From positions 1 through 64,000 of the forward strand of contig CATLJY010000161.1 in NCBI GenBank assembly GCA_949987705.1: 64,000 nucleotides of DNA. Reading direction: 5' to 3'. A model generated the notes under the pieces. That model did no database searches. It was not told the origin of the DNA and saw only the letters and a program-made list of their open reading frames with translations. Position numbers and translations under genes: made by a program. The stretch is from Thereva unica (taxonomy: Eukaryota > Arthropoda > Insecta > Diptera > Therevidae). Positions 1-11,114 of the stretch are shown piece after piece (the stretch's first letter is position 1; the number at the start of each line of letters is the position of its first letter).

Positions 1-274
1 TATGTATGTATGTGGGATTTTAAACTGATTTTTTATTTAACAATCTTTTTAATGCAAATAAAATCGAATGACAACTCAATTATTTTGTTTAATCAAAATA
101 CAAATCTTAGTACTCTCTGAGCAATACCGAATAACAACAAGTAAAAACGATCAACCTGCCACGTCCACGTTCAATTAGGTTCTGAGTCCTTGCTGCTTTC
201 CTTTCGTCCTGTGTAGCCGATTGGGGTTGCCTGACGTGCAATCATTTTCATGGATTGCTGATTTTCAGCTCCCA
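1..274. other. no feature recognised
   Basis: AT-rich sequence with no reading frame or repeat I can identify. It may be decayed Helitron sequence continuous with the Rep fragment that follows. Confidence 0.4.
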
Positions 275-939
275 CATGTATGTGTATGTATATATAGATT
301 TTCATGCTTAGCTGAAAAGTGCGCCTTCTTTGCTAGAAGGGTTAACTCTTGCTTGAGAAGATACTTTGACAACCGATTCCAAGCGCTAATGAAAACGTTC
401 AAATGTTCAGAAGGCCCTTTAGGAAATCGAGAAATTCTCCACTACTTCTATAGAGTGTAATTTCAACATAGAGGCTCTCCTCATGTTCACATGATTCTCT
501 GGGTCAGTAACGCTCCCATTTACAAAGAAAACGATGTTCAAAATGTTGAAGCAATATGTCAATTCATAGATGAACTGATCTCATGCTCAACAGACTATCC
601 TGAAGAGGACCCTACTCATCAACTCTTGCCTCTAAATACACATCGTCATACTTCCACATGCAAGAAGAAAAGTAACAGAGGAATAAAATGTCGGTTTGGA
701 ATTCCATTCTTTCCTATGGACCGCACACGAATTCTTACCCCTCTTCATATATCAGAAAATGAAATAAGGAGTTGTAAAAGTGAATTAAAACGGATCAAAA
801 TATATCTTGAGTCAGATGGACCTCTTGCATTAACCTCTTTCGATGAGTTTCTTAGAGCTCTTCATCTTGACAAAGAAACATATATTAATATAATCCGTTC
901 TTCACTAGCGAGAGATAAAGTCTTCCTGCGTCGCCGGCC
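275..939 (+). pseudogene. Helitron Rep (HUH) domain fragment
   Basis: The conceptual protein resembles the Rep half of Helitron Rep-helicase proteins, which nick and rejoin single strands during rolling-circle transposition. It shows the HUH-type motif RGSPHVH followed by MILWV (about 463-505), then the Cys/His block HRHTSTC...CRFGIPFFP (about 640-720) typical of this family. An in-frame TAA at 458-460 sits immediately before the HUH motif where relatives carry an acidic residue. The reading frame ends at 939 where a SINE is inserted, and no helicase domain is found after the SINE. This is a dead fragment. The family call is strong from the paired motifs; the element boundaries are not visible. 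Confidence 0.8.
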
Positions 940-1401
940 TTTTTTTTTATGTGAAAGTCTAGAGTCACAGGAATACGCCCTTTATACTGTGTCGACAATC
1001 TATTTTCTTCATATAGAGTGCAATGTCGAACAGCAGCTCTAGTCGGGGAAGAAAGGAACTGTCACAACCTACCAGCGATATTTTTGCAGTCCACCTACTC
1101 CCAACCATTACTGGCGACTTTGTCATCGGGGCATCGAGAAACAACTCGCTGGAGTGTTACGCCTCCTGAAACGAGTTGAATCTCATCAAGCAACCGATGA
1201 CATGCGCTTTGGTGAAGCGGGGAAGGGCTAAGGAAGGCTATGACAGAAGGAATCAGGAATGTAAAGAGGGAAGAAGAAAGAAGGAAAGTTATGTAGGTGG
1301 GAAAGTGGAAAAGGCGAAGGACCGGTGGGCTGGCCGGGATTCGAACCCGGGACCTCTGGGATAGTAGCCAGACGCCTTACTCCCTAGGCTACCGAGGCCT
1401 T
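940..1401 (-). mobile_element. tRNA-derived SINE, copy 1
   Basis: Read on the minus strand this copy starts with a tRNA-like head: an A-box-like segment (GGTAGCCTAGG), then the B-box GGTTCGAATCCC. A roughly 300-bp body follows and it ends in TTTCACAT plus an A-run (T-run at 940-948 on the plus strand). The body aligns with 23590-24069 on the plus strand over nearly its whole length, and its last 70 bp match 40426-40498. It has landed inside the Helitron Rep fragment. GGCC occurs at both edges and may be a short target duplication. Pol III transcription is expected of the family; retroposition would depend on a partner LINE not identified here. Confidence 0.85.
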
Positions 1402-1419
1402 GTGAGATATTCATTAATA

Positions 1420-1989
1420 ATTGAAGAGCGATATTCCAAAACGTACTAATTCAATTTTTGTTTAATTTTAATATTGTATTGCTTTCCAATCTATGACGTA
1501 GTAGTTATGCATTCACATAAACATTTATCACAAATCATACTCATTCCGATGTATAATGGGTCATACAAATGAATTTTCCATCAATTTCAATAGCTAGTAT
1601 TCATATTGAATTTTTTAATGTTTTTTTTATATTAAAAATAAAGATTTGAAAAATACTATTCTTCCTTTTGCTGGGCTGAACTTTCTGAGGACTGAAAACA
1701 TTTACCAGAGTATCATAATTTTACTATGAAATTTTATTTCAAAATGTACTAAGTAATTGACTTAGTACATTATGAAAATGTACCACCATAAATAAAACCA
1801 TTTTTTTCATATAAAATGTAGCAAATTTATTTATATTTTTATAAATAATAGTTTCTTTTATCGGTTTTTTGAGAAAGGAACTAATATTACAGCCCTTTAG
1901 GCGAGAGTGAAAGTGATATTCAGTTTTTTTTTATTTCCCACTAATTACATCATAAGAACTTAGCACGTTTTGGAATATCGCTCTTCAAT
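1420..1989. mobile_element. MITE with 25-bp terminal inverted repeats and TA duplication
   Basis: ATTGAAGAGCGATATTCC at 1420 is repeated inverted, ending at 1989. The match runs through about 25 bp (to AAAACGT) and each end is flanked by TA (1418-1419 and 1990-1991). The roughly 570-bp AT-rich interior has no coding potential. TIR plus TA duplication fits a non-autonomous Tc1/mariner-type element. It lies within 4 bp of the left end of the hAT element, so it probably inserted into the hAT target site. Confidence 0.8.
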
Positions 1990-2174
1990 TACTAGGGCAA
2001 CATAAAATAGTTATTTACCTAAGAACTAGTTATTTAACTATTTTGACTGCTTTTTCTAAAAAAAAAACTATTTTGCCAGATTCCCCGAAAATAATGATTT
2101 TGGCAGTTTTTCCAAGGAATGTCTATTTCGCAATTTTAATTTTAACATATGAATATATGTAGTATTGAGAATAA

Positions 2175-2759
2175 CACTGGAAGTACATAGGGACGCGACG
2201 CGACGCTACGCGAAGTTAATAATGTCAAAAAATATTGAATTATACGATATCCTATGTAGTGAGTACAATGTAACGCGACGCAACGCAACGCCAAGCTTTC
2301 GACGCGAAAAGTTGACCAACTTTGAACTTTTGCCGCGACGCGACGCGAAAATAGCGTTAGCAAGAGATCATATATCGGCTACGTCATTCTAGTATGCTTA
2401 AAAAAATCCTCCGGATCATTATTTTTAATATGAAGGAAACTGGTTGTAAAGTATCCGTTAACATCTCGGGACAAATTCACCTCCCGGACCACCAGCGCCT
2501 TATATTTCGATTGTATAAATTTTTATGTTGTTTATACAATATGAATAGCATTGTTAACAACATTAATTCTTCCATGATTTTTTTTTTTTTTTCACAAATA
2601 CGAAATACTTTCAATAATAACAATGCCTACTTTGACCGTTAAAAAATTTTAACGCCAAGAAAATCCGGCTTCAATGTGTTTGGTTGAAAAGCTTCGGCGT
2701 CGCGTCTCTCAGCGTCTCGTTCACGTCGCGTCGCGTCGCGTCCCTATGTACTTCCACTA
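2175..2759. mobile_element. Harbinger-like MITE with GACGC-rich inverted repeats
   Basis: CTGGAAGTACATAGGGACGC at 2177 is repeated in inverted orientation ending near 2758. Both arms run into (GACGC)n-type repeats. The element is flanked by TAA on each side (2172-2174 and 2760-2762), the TWA-type 3-bp duplication of PIF/Harbinger elements. About 585 bp with no transposase, so it would need an autonomous relative to move. It lies in the 5' region of the hAT element, upstream of its transposase. Confidence 0.65.
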
Positions 2760-3202
2760 TAAACGACATGCGATTAAAGTGGGCACTATAATGTGGCGCT
2801 CATTGTACTCCAGCCTTAATTCATGTACTTGGTAGCACTCATCGCCACATGTACATTTCGGTTCCTGTACAATCATTTCACACCCTTTGAAAAGAGAAGA
2901 TGTGTTGCCAAAATGTCAAAATGTGCTGTGGATAAGTGTTGCCAAAATGCTTCCCAGATTTAAATTAATTGCGCTTCCTTCTCTTCTCTATTCTAAGCTC
3001 ACACCACAATTTATTGCTAGTGTTGATGTATTGTTGACTTACACATCGATGTCTTGTTCGAATACGAATTGCTCAGTTATTTTGTGAATTGGAATGTCAC
3101 TATGGTGAAATCGTTTGAGAAAAATCGGAGTAGTTTTGTATTGCGAACGATTTCTTTTGCTTGGCCAAAATTTTTAAAATGCCGTCGTGTTTTTACCGTT
3201 GA

Positions 3203-3702
3203 ATGGTGAAAGAAAATCCAAAAGTGTTTCGTTCTGATAATTCGGTTCTGTTTTGTATGGCGTGCGATACAGAAATTACTGCTAAACAGTTTTCTCATGT
3301 GAAGCAGCATTTGACGACAAATAAACATGTCACAAATGTTGAACGAAAGAGCGAACTTGGAAAAAACAGCAACCAGGAACTATTAACAACATTAAAAGAA
3401 AGAAATAGGAGTGCTAGTGAATTTACGGTGGACTTGGCAAAATGTTTCCTTGAGTCGAACGTGGCTTTGCATAAAATACGTCATCCGAGCATGGTGAAAT
3501 TCCTAGAAAAACATACATCGTACACAGTGCCGTCAGAATTTACACTTCGAAATAATTGTCTTCCCGCGATTTACACCGAATGTATTGAGAAAATGAAACG
3601 AATTGCAGCCGGCAATTATATGTGGTGTTCCATAGACGAATCAACCGACTGCGAGCAGAGATATGTGGTTAATTTTGTGTTTGGTGTATTAGGTGTGGAG
3701 GA
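3203..3702 (+). pseudogene. hAT transposase, N-terminal exon (BED-type zinc finger)
   Basis: Starts at ATG 3203. Residues 20-45 carry CMAC...HVKQHLTTNKH, a C2H2 arrangement of the BED/CGGBP1-like class used by hAT transposases to bind their ends. The frame then shows SMVKFLEKHT and the catalytic-region motif WCSIDESTD (around residues 143-151), with an Asp expected to be part of the hAT DDE site. The frame is broken after GVLGVEE by a non-LTR retrotransposon and resumes at 7170 with ERGRSYLFAST. Inactive as it stands. Confidence 0.85.
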
Positions 3703-6700
3703 GTTTGGGCTAGGACAGCAAAGTGTACGGACGTGTGCTGCTCCAGTCCTTGAAAAACGCGCCGAAAATAATAAACTGTGCTGTGAACAGTGATAAAAAA
3801 AATTTGTGGAAAATCAAAACTTAAAAACGTGCACAACAAAAAACACACACAACCAAAAAGCAGTGACAAAAAACGAGCGCAGTCTAATGCGAAGGCCCAT
3901 CACCCTTCACTAGACTCAACGACCGACCGGACCGACGAACGACACAAGTAAGTACCCTCGCTTCCTACCCTCTCTCGCATCTCGGTCCTGCAGGTGCCGC
4001 GGCTAAAATCTGTCGGTCGATGAAATTTGCCCCGTCTCAAAAGGCATAACACTTTGACGAGGACAAATTTTATTGACTCTGATGGTTGCGGCAAATGTAA
4101 TGCCGGGAAATATCCCCGAGAACGTGGCGATTGAGCCTGCGCAACCGAAGTCCCGTTACAGGTCAAATTTTTGTATTGACTATTGTAACATTCGTGGACT
4201 TCATGCGAATTTCTCTTTTGTTGAGTGCCACTTATCTAATTATAAACCCCCAATCTTCGCACTTAGTGAAACCCAAATATCACCCGATAATGACTTAGGT
4301 CATTACCAGGTGTCGGGATACACTTTAGTGCACAATCTCTCCCCCCATAGGGGTGTTGCTATTTATGTTAGGGACGACGTGGCTTATTGTAAAATACATT
4401 CAAGCACAACTTCAGATTTTAATTATCTTTGGATTAAAATCATTTTCCAAAGCCACGTCATATTCTTCTGCTTCCTATACAGAAGCCCTAACATAAGTAA
4501 CGAAGCCTCCACTTTATCTTTTGATACTATTTCCGAACAAATCTCGGGATTTTTGTCGTCCAATCCTGAGTGTGAAATCATCGTTGCGGGTGATTTCAAT
4601 GTTCACAACGTTAAATGGCTGACTTACTCAAATGGCACCAGTATTTCTGGCAAGGACGTCGAGCTCTTTGCAGACATCAATAACTTGCATCAAATTGTGG
4701 ATCATCCCACAAGAGTCCCTGATGTTGCTGATCAAGGAAGATATCTCCTTGATCTTTTTCTAACTTCTCATCCAGCGCGTTACTCCGTCGAAGTTGATTC
4801 ACCTCTCGGCAATTCAGACCACTGCCTAATCAGTGCTAACTTCCCATTCGAATTTCCCACCCCTCCCAAACCAGTTCGAAGAACTGTATGGCATTATGGG
4901 AAGGCCAATTGGCTGGGGCTTATTAACTTCTTCCAGTCTACAGACTGGAACCTGTGTTTCCGGAATAGAAACGCCAACTCTGCCGCTATCCGTATCACCC
5001 GGATCATACAGGCAGGAATGCATTTGTTCATTCCCCATTCTACCAAATCTGTGAAGCCTAGGCCCAACAGATGGTTTAATCGGGAGTGTATGAATGCAAT
5101 CAAAACTAAAGAAGCCGCCTTCCGAGCGTACAAGAGCTTCCCGAGTGAATCGCTCCGTTTAGAATACATACAACAAAGAAATTCTTGTAAAACCGCCATA
5201 AAAAAAGTCAAAACCTTATTTGACAACAAATTGAGAAGTAAACTCCTAAATGCAACCTGCGGTAGCAAAAACTTCTGGTCCTTGGTAAGTTCCATCAAGA
5301 AGAATTTCACTACAACTTCAACCCCTTCCTTTATTCACAATGAGAAGGTAATAGCAGACAGCAAATCCAAGGCCAATTTATTAGCATCTATGTTCGCTTC
5401 GAATTCTTCTTTACCCGAAAGTGATGTGCTACCCCCTGTTTCCGAGCGTAACGCCCATTCAATGGACAGGGTTTTTTTCAGGACTCGCGAGGTGTACAGG
5501 TGCCTCAAAGAGCTCGATGCCAACAAATCCACTGGACCCGATAATATACCCCCTATCGTCTTAAAACAATGCGCCTCACCTTTGGCTAAACCTCTGCGCA
5601 AATTATTTTCCCTGTCATATTTCTCCGGAGTTTATCCCGACTCTTGGAAACTTGCCCATGTTCAGCCCATACCGAAAAAAGGTGATTCCAGCGATCCCTC
5701 CAATTACCGCCCAATAGCAATTACTTCTATTCTCTCCAAAACCATGGAGACGATAATCAACAAAAAGCTTATGGGATATCTAGAATCCAACCTACTCATA
5801 AACGACAGACAGTATGGCTTCCGATAAAAAAGATCCACTGGCGATCTTTTAGTCGGTCTTACAGAACACCTCAGCCGTAGTCTGCATGAATCCGGTGAGT
5901 CTAGTCTGGTTGCTCTGGATATCTCCAAGGCTTTCGATAGAGTTTGGCACACAGCCCTGTTAGCTAAACTCAAAGCTATTGGAGTTGACTCACTTCTACA
6001 GAAGTGGATTGAGAGTTTTTTTTTGGCCGTTCAATCAAAGTAGTATTGGGTGGCGTCAAATCCGCATCCCACCCGATCTCTGCGGGGGTCCCCCAGGGGT
6101 CAATTTTATCACCGGCCCTATTTCTTATATTTATAAATGACCTTCTTTCAATCCCCTCCAACCCACTCCTCAGCTTCGCTGACGACGGTACTCTACGTTT
6201 CTCGTACAGCGTCGATACAAGACAGACTCATGCCAGATCCTGTCTTGATGATCGCGAACTAATGTCCAAGTCGATTATAAATGACATTAAGCTGATTCTA
6301 GAGTGGGGAAAGAAGAATCGTGTTGAATTCAACTCCGACAAAACCAAGTACTGTCTTATCTCCAAAAAGAAGTTCAACACCTCACCATCCTTGAAAGTGG
6401 ATGACGTGGTACTAAAGGCCGACCCATCCCTACACATCTTAGGCGTGACTTTAGCCAAAGACTTGCGATGGAATGACCACATATTCCAAATCGCCAAACA
6501 AGGATCTCAGTGCTTGGGATTTCTTAAGAGGTGCAAGTTCCTCCTCCAGCCATCGGCCCGTGCTGTTATTTATAAATCCTACATTCGGCCTCTTCTCGAA
6601 TATAATTCCCTCGTTTGGGGCGGCGCCCCAATAACCACCTTGGCATGGTTAGATAAGGTGCAAAAAAGGGCGCTCAAGTTAATTGATGACGACACCGCCT

Positions 6701-7169
6701 GCTCCACCATCGACCCCCTGAGCCACCGTAGGAATGTAGCAGCACTGACAAAATTTTATCGCTACTACCACAGTGACTGTTCCTCCGAGTTAAACGCTCT
6801 GCTGCCTCCACGGCAATCTTATACCCGCAACACCAGATTAGCCCACTCGTCTCATTCCCTTCACCTGCAACTACCCTTTTCACGCACTCAACAAGATATG
6901 AATTCGTTTGTAGAACAACTCGGCTGTGGAATAACCTTTCGCAGTCAGTATTTCCGAGCTCCTACAACATCCAAGAGTTCAAACGCAGGGTTCATCACCA
7001 CCTTCTTCAATACCCCCCCGTACCTTTTAATCCTTAACCTATGCCCCCCCTCATCCCCCCCCCGTACTAAGCTTACTGCTAGACATTGCACCATGACGTG
7101 ACAAATGACATGACGGACTAGTAGTACAAAGGGTGACTCCTGAGCTTAGCACTGACACATAAAAAAAAA
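3703..7169 (+). mobile_element. Jockey/CR1-like non-LTR retrotransposon inserted in the hAT gene
   Basis: About 3.47 kb from 3703 to an A-run at 7161-7169. GGA lies on both sides (3700-3702 and 7170-7172); counting it once puts the interrupted hAT reading frame back in phase. It has a roughly 370-bp 5' leader, then an apurinic endonuclease and reverse transcriptase reading frame (4073-7101). No separate gag-like ORF1 is seen. The short target duplication and A-tail fit target-primed reverse transcription. Confidence 0.8.
4073..7101 (+). pseudogene. non-LTR endonuclease-reverse transcriptase, disrupted
   Basis: The N-terminal part (4180-4850) is an APE-type endonuclease: CNIRGLHANF, ALSETQI, VAGDFNVHNVKW and the catalytic NSDHCLI. 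The reverse transcriptase follows: STGPDNIPP, NYRPIAITSILSK, ALDISKAFDRVWH, AGVPQGSILSP and FADDGTL (YADD-type site near 6175-6186). A TAA at 5824-5826 replaces a codon in the GFR-x-RSTGD motif, and a frameshift lies in the T-run at 6016-6024, just before GRSIKVV. So the original single ORF is split in three. Motif spacing suits the Jockey/CR1 group; I cannot assign the clade firmly. Confidence 0.85.
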
Positions 7170-8262
7170 GGAACGGGGGCGAAGTTATTTGTTTGCTTCG
7201 ACGGTTCTGGAATCCGTTAACCACAGTACGATTGCAACGTTTTTTGATGAATCAATTAATGAAATGGGTGAGTAAAGATTTCATATTGTATGAAAAAATT
7301 GTGTACCATATTTGATATTTTTCACAGAAGTCAATAAGAAGAAAGTTCTTTTAACTGTGACAGACGCGGCACCATATATGTGCTGCGCAATGGTTGCACT
7401 ACAAGTACTTTATCCGAAGATGATTCATTTGACATGTACGGCACATGGACTACATCGAGTTGCTGAATTCATCCGTGATGAATTCAATAATGTCAACAAG
7501 TTGATCTCAAACGTGAAGAGAATATTCACAAAGGTAAAATAAAAAAAGGGGGTCGAATCATATTCCAAAATAAATATTTTTTTCTTTGAATGCACTTACA
7601 TGCTCCTCTACGACGACGCCAATTTAAGTCAATGTTTCCTCATACTATACTACCTCCACAACCAGTTGTTACTCGATGGGACTCGTGGATTAATGCTGCA
7701 ATTTACTTCGCCGATAATTTCGACAAAATTAAAGATTTTTTGGCTAGATTTTGGATTTTTTGATCCAGAAGATGCAAAATGTATTCTTAAAGCACAAAAG
7801 GCAATTGATTTGCCTGATTTGAAAAATCAATTGACGTTCATCAAATGCAACTTTGCGTGCATAACTTACGCAATCACCAAACTCGAAACACAAGGAGTCC
7901 CACTTGTTAATGCAACTGAAACGTTCGAAACAGTACGTATAAGCCTGGAATCGATTAATAGAAAGCCCCAGTTTCTAAACAAATATGAAAAAGTCGTTGA
8001 GCGAAACAAAGGTTTTAATAAAATAAAACAAATCGTCACTATTTTGCAAACAGGCCAGTTAAAAGAGTCGGATGATTTCATCAACAGCTTATCACCAGCT
8101 AAAATAGAGGCTTTTAAATATGCACCCATTACTTCGTGCGATGTGGAACGCTCGTTTTCAGCGTACAAAAGAGTACTAGAAGACTGCCGACGTTCATTTA
8201 TTTTCGAAAATTTAAAAAAACACGTTGTTATTCATTGCAACAAATTCAAAGTATCTGAATAA
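7170..8262 (+). pseudogene. hAT transposase, C-terminal exons with two introns
   Basis: The frame resumes as GRSYLFAST...NHSTIATFFDESINEM. A 60-bp intron at 7268-7327 (GTGAGT...TTTTCACAG) joins to VNKKKVLLTVTDAAPY. CTAHGLHRVAEFI follows, then a second intron starts after AAG 7533 (GTAAAA). The next coding block starts at 7602 (APLRRRQFK, then LPPQPVVTRWDSWI), but the expected AG acceptor reads AT at 7600-7601. A one-base frameshift lies near 7740-7765, before DPEDAKCILKAQ. The end carries the dimerisation (hATC) motif SCDVERSFSAYKRVL. The protein is clearly hAT and clearly inactive. Confidence 0.85.
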
Positions 8263-8404
8263 ATGAAATTAAAACGAAAAATAACCAAACTTTTTGTTTT
8301 TTTAATTAATTACTTCGTACCTACATTGTAACTATTTTGACTGTTTTTCATAACTATTCACCTAACTACTTCGCAGTTTTTCGTAACTATTTTGTGTTGC
8401 CCTG

Positions 8405-9171
8405 CTTATAACATATAACATTTCATTTTTATTCTAAGCAGAACGCGATGGCAAGGACTCAAAACTGAAAAATACACGCACAAAATAACTTAAACGTTAA
8501 TATTTCGGGTATTTCGCTAATTTGTTGCGGACTTTCACAACCTGTCCCAATTGTCACGGATATGTTCAGTCGAGGGAAAAAAGTATCCCCAAAGTAACAA
8601 ATAAAGAATCTTTTTTTTAATTCAGATAATTCTCAATTTATGTAACCACATAGCGTAGATGCCATAAGGAAGTGCTGACAGACACAGGTCGAGTCAGCCC
8701 TGCCAGTAAAAAAGACGTGCCATTTCTATTATGAATATATTATTACAGTTTGATTTAGACTATTATATTAGTGTTCTCTTCTTTCCTTTTTATTTACGAA
8801 TTAACATCTATAACAATATTCTAGTTGTGCCACTTTCAACATTTTCCAAGAAATCGAACTAGAATTTTTTTCAGAAAATATCTTATTATTTTCTGTTGTT
8901 TTGTTTGGTCGGAACAAAATTTTTTACAGAACAGAATTTCGTTTTGTGTTCGATTTTTTTGCTATTGCACGTTTTGTGTTTAAACAGGGGCCCACTAGTT
9001 TATTACATTACACTAGCACTAAATTTAAAATTTATTTTCCAGATATCAATAATAAAAATAAAAATTATAAAGCAATTTTTTGTTTTGCGGACCATTTGGC
9101 GCCGCTTTGTGAGTAGCGCCCGGGGCATGAAGCCCCCCTGCCCCCCTCGCTTCTCCACTGTTTGTAATGTA
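8405..9171. repeat. direct repeat, copy I (767 bp)
   Basis: Nearly identical to 9900-10659, with scattered substitutions and a small indel near 9110. Begins CTTATAACATATAAC and ends in a C-run-rich segment (GGGGCATGAAGCCCCCC...CTCCACTG) followed by TTTGTAATGTA. The CAGTGGAG terminus read from the right is reminiscent of hAT-type ends, but no matching left TIR was found. Short open frames inside it are not convincing as genes. Confidence 0.75.
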
Positions 9172-9899
9172 TATTACTACTGTTAAATAACGCATCAGTG
9201 AAGAAAATATAAAAAGAGAACAGAATGCAGCTTATTTGAGAAGACAACAAGAAGGTGAAAAAATAATTGTGTTTTTAAATTTATAGGTTTTAAATCTAAA
9301 AGTAGAAAACCAATTTGCAACCAGCCAAATCTTGCAACTAAGGTTTTATATTCATTCCAATCAACTGTAAAGCCAAATTAAGATAAGCTCAGCTTAACTA
9401 TAAACTATACTTGAAAAGATGATACACTGCAAAAAAAAGTGAGTTTAGGTAGTTTTATCTTAATTTTCTATAGAGTTCGTAAACTATCTTTTTCTAGTTA
9501 AATTTAAAATTAAACTAAGGTAGGTTGTTTAAATTGGTTTTAAGAAACGTCAAAATCCAATGCTTTTTAATGTGATAGTTTTGACAAGCGTAGAAAAAAG
9601 TTGTTGATTTTAGGTTGTCCCCCAGATAAGCCATATTTACGATTAATTAAGAATTCTTAATTTTTATTACTATAAATAGTATTAAAAATTGAAAATGCCT
9701 ATTTCTTCAATTGTTTTATTGAACACTGTTAACAATTTTTTTAATTTTTTCACTGAAATTTTTTCATACCTACACACCGTCGAGTAGATATAGTAAGCAA
9801 TCTTATTTGTTTTATTACTTACCAAGAATGCTTTGAACTTGAAAGGTAGTAACACAGTGAAATATATGTATGTACACTATAATTCATGGTAACATTTAA
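9172..9899. other. 728-bp spacer between the direct repeats
   Basis: AT-rich, non-coding. Contains CAGTGAAGAA near 9194, weakly like the CAGTGGAGAA terminus of the flanking repeat in reverse, and ACACTGCAAAAAAAAG near 9426, a pattern common at ends of insect MITEs. No element could be closed from these. Confidence 0.4.
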
Positions 9900-10659
9900 C
9901 TTATAACATATAACATTTCATTTTTATTCTAAGCAGAACGCGATGACAAGGACTCAAAACTGAAAAATACACGCACAAAATAACTTAAACGTTAATATTT
10001 CGGGTATTTCGCTAATTTGTTGCGGACTTTCACAACCTGTCCCAATTGTCATGGATATGTACAGTCGAGGAAAAAAGTATCCCCAAAGTAACAAATAAAG
10101 AATCTTTTTTTTTTAATTCAGATAATTCTCAATTTATGTAACCACACAGCGTAGATGCCATGGAAGTGCTGACAGACACAGGTCGAGTCAGCCCTGCCAG
10201 TAAAAAAGACGTGCCATTTCTATTATGAATATATTATTACAGTTTGATTTTGACTATTATATTAGTGTTCTCTTTTTTCCTTTTTATTTACGAATTAACA
10301 TCTATAACAATATTCTAGTTGTGCCACTTTCAACATTTTCCAAGAAATCGAACTAGAATTTTTTTCAGAAAATATCTTATTATTTTCTGTTGTTTTGTTT
10401 GGTCGGAACAAAATTTTTTACAGAACAGAATTTCGTTTTGTGTTCGATTTTTTTGCTATTATACGTTTTGTGTTTAAACAGGGGCCCACTAGTTTATTAT
10501 ATTACACTAGCACTAAATTTAAAATTTATTTTCCAGAAATCAATAATAAAAATAAAAATTATAAAGCAATTTTTTGTTTTGCGGATCATTTGGCGCCGCT
10601 TTGGCGCCCGGGGCATGAAGCCCCCCTGCCCCCCTCGCTTCTCCACTGTTTGTAATGTA
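9900..10659. repeat. direct repeat, copy II (760 bp)
   Basis: Second copy of the 8405-9171 repeat, same orientation. Its right end interrupts the BEL-A protease region. The final TTTGTAATGTA matches what the BEL reading frame should hold there (antisense of codons for a Thr-Leu-Gln stretch), so these 11 bases are probably BEL-derived. Copy I ends in the same 11 bases although no BEL sequence follows it. Confidence 0.75.
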
Positions 10660-11080
10660 GGTAGGTTGTCAGCTAAGCTTATTTGTCCAACTGCCATGAA
10701 TTCAGTAAAATATTCGGCTCCTAATAATACATCAATTCTCCCTATTGATTGAAGTTAGGATCAGCCAGTGTAATATTTTTTCGTATTGCCCAGTTGGCAA
10801 TATTAAAATGTTGGGCTGGTTGTGGAGAAACGATGTCGGGAAGAACGAACGCCTCTAGCCGTGTAGAATATCTATTTACTTTAGATAGTAATCTTACATT
10901 GATTCGTCGATTGGATTTTTGTTTCACTTGATTAATGCCCCGAATGGGCATTTTATCTGAGTTGGTTGCCGCCTTCAGCCGATTGATCATCCTTTCAGTG
11001 ATTACGTTCACCTGGGATCCATTGTCTAAGATTGCCCGGCACTCTACTTCGTTGCCTTCGTTCGTCACTATTTTCATCAT
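10660..11080 (-). pseudogene. BEL-A retropepsin-like protease fragment
   Basis: Reads ECRAILDNGSQVNVITERMI. The DNGSQ core replaces the D(S/T)G of retroviral proteases and is close to the DPGSQ of BEL-B and BEL-C here. A frameshift near 10745 is followed by the conserved RIDVLLGAEYF and MAVGQISLADNLPTL, seen also in BEL-B (VDLLLGAEHF). The frame is then cut by the repeat at 10659. The protease would release gag and pol products. Confidence 0.8.
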
Positions 11081-11114
11081 GACTACTACTAATACGTACT
11101 TCCGAGCTTAATAC

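Larger units (their letters stand above)
1993..8404 (+). mobile_element. hAT DNA transposon, interrupted by two later insertions
   Basis: Ends read TAGGGCAACATAAAATAG at 1993 and, inverted, CAGGGCAACACAAAATAG at 8404, which is the usual CAGGG start of hAT TIRs. The outer parts share further inverted sequence (AGTCAAAATAGTTA). It encloses a hAT transposase in pieces (3203-3702 and 7170-8262). If the MITE at 1420-1989 is removed, the left flank ATTAATAC and right flank CTTATAAC agree at 5 of 8 positions, compatible with a decayed 8-bp hAT target duplication. A Harbinger-like MITE (2175-2759) and a Jockey/CR1-like element (3703-7169) inserted later. Confidence 0.8.

Noticed and set aside
3900..4166. 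88-codon minus-strand frame in the 5' leader of the Jockey/CR1-like element
   Set aside because: Antisense to a retroelement leader, with no similarity to known proteins.
8896..9186. 96-codon frame, repeated at 10390-10752
   Set aside because: Conserved only because the DNA is duplicated. Low-complexity AT-driven composition and overlapping frames show no protein signal.
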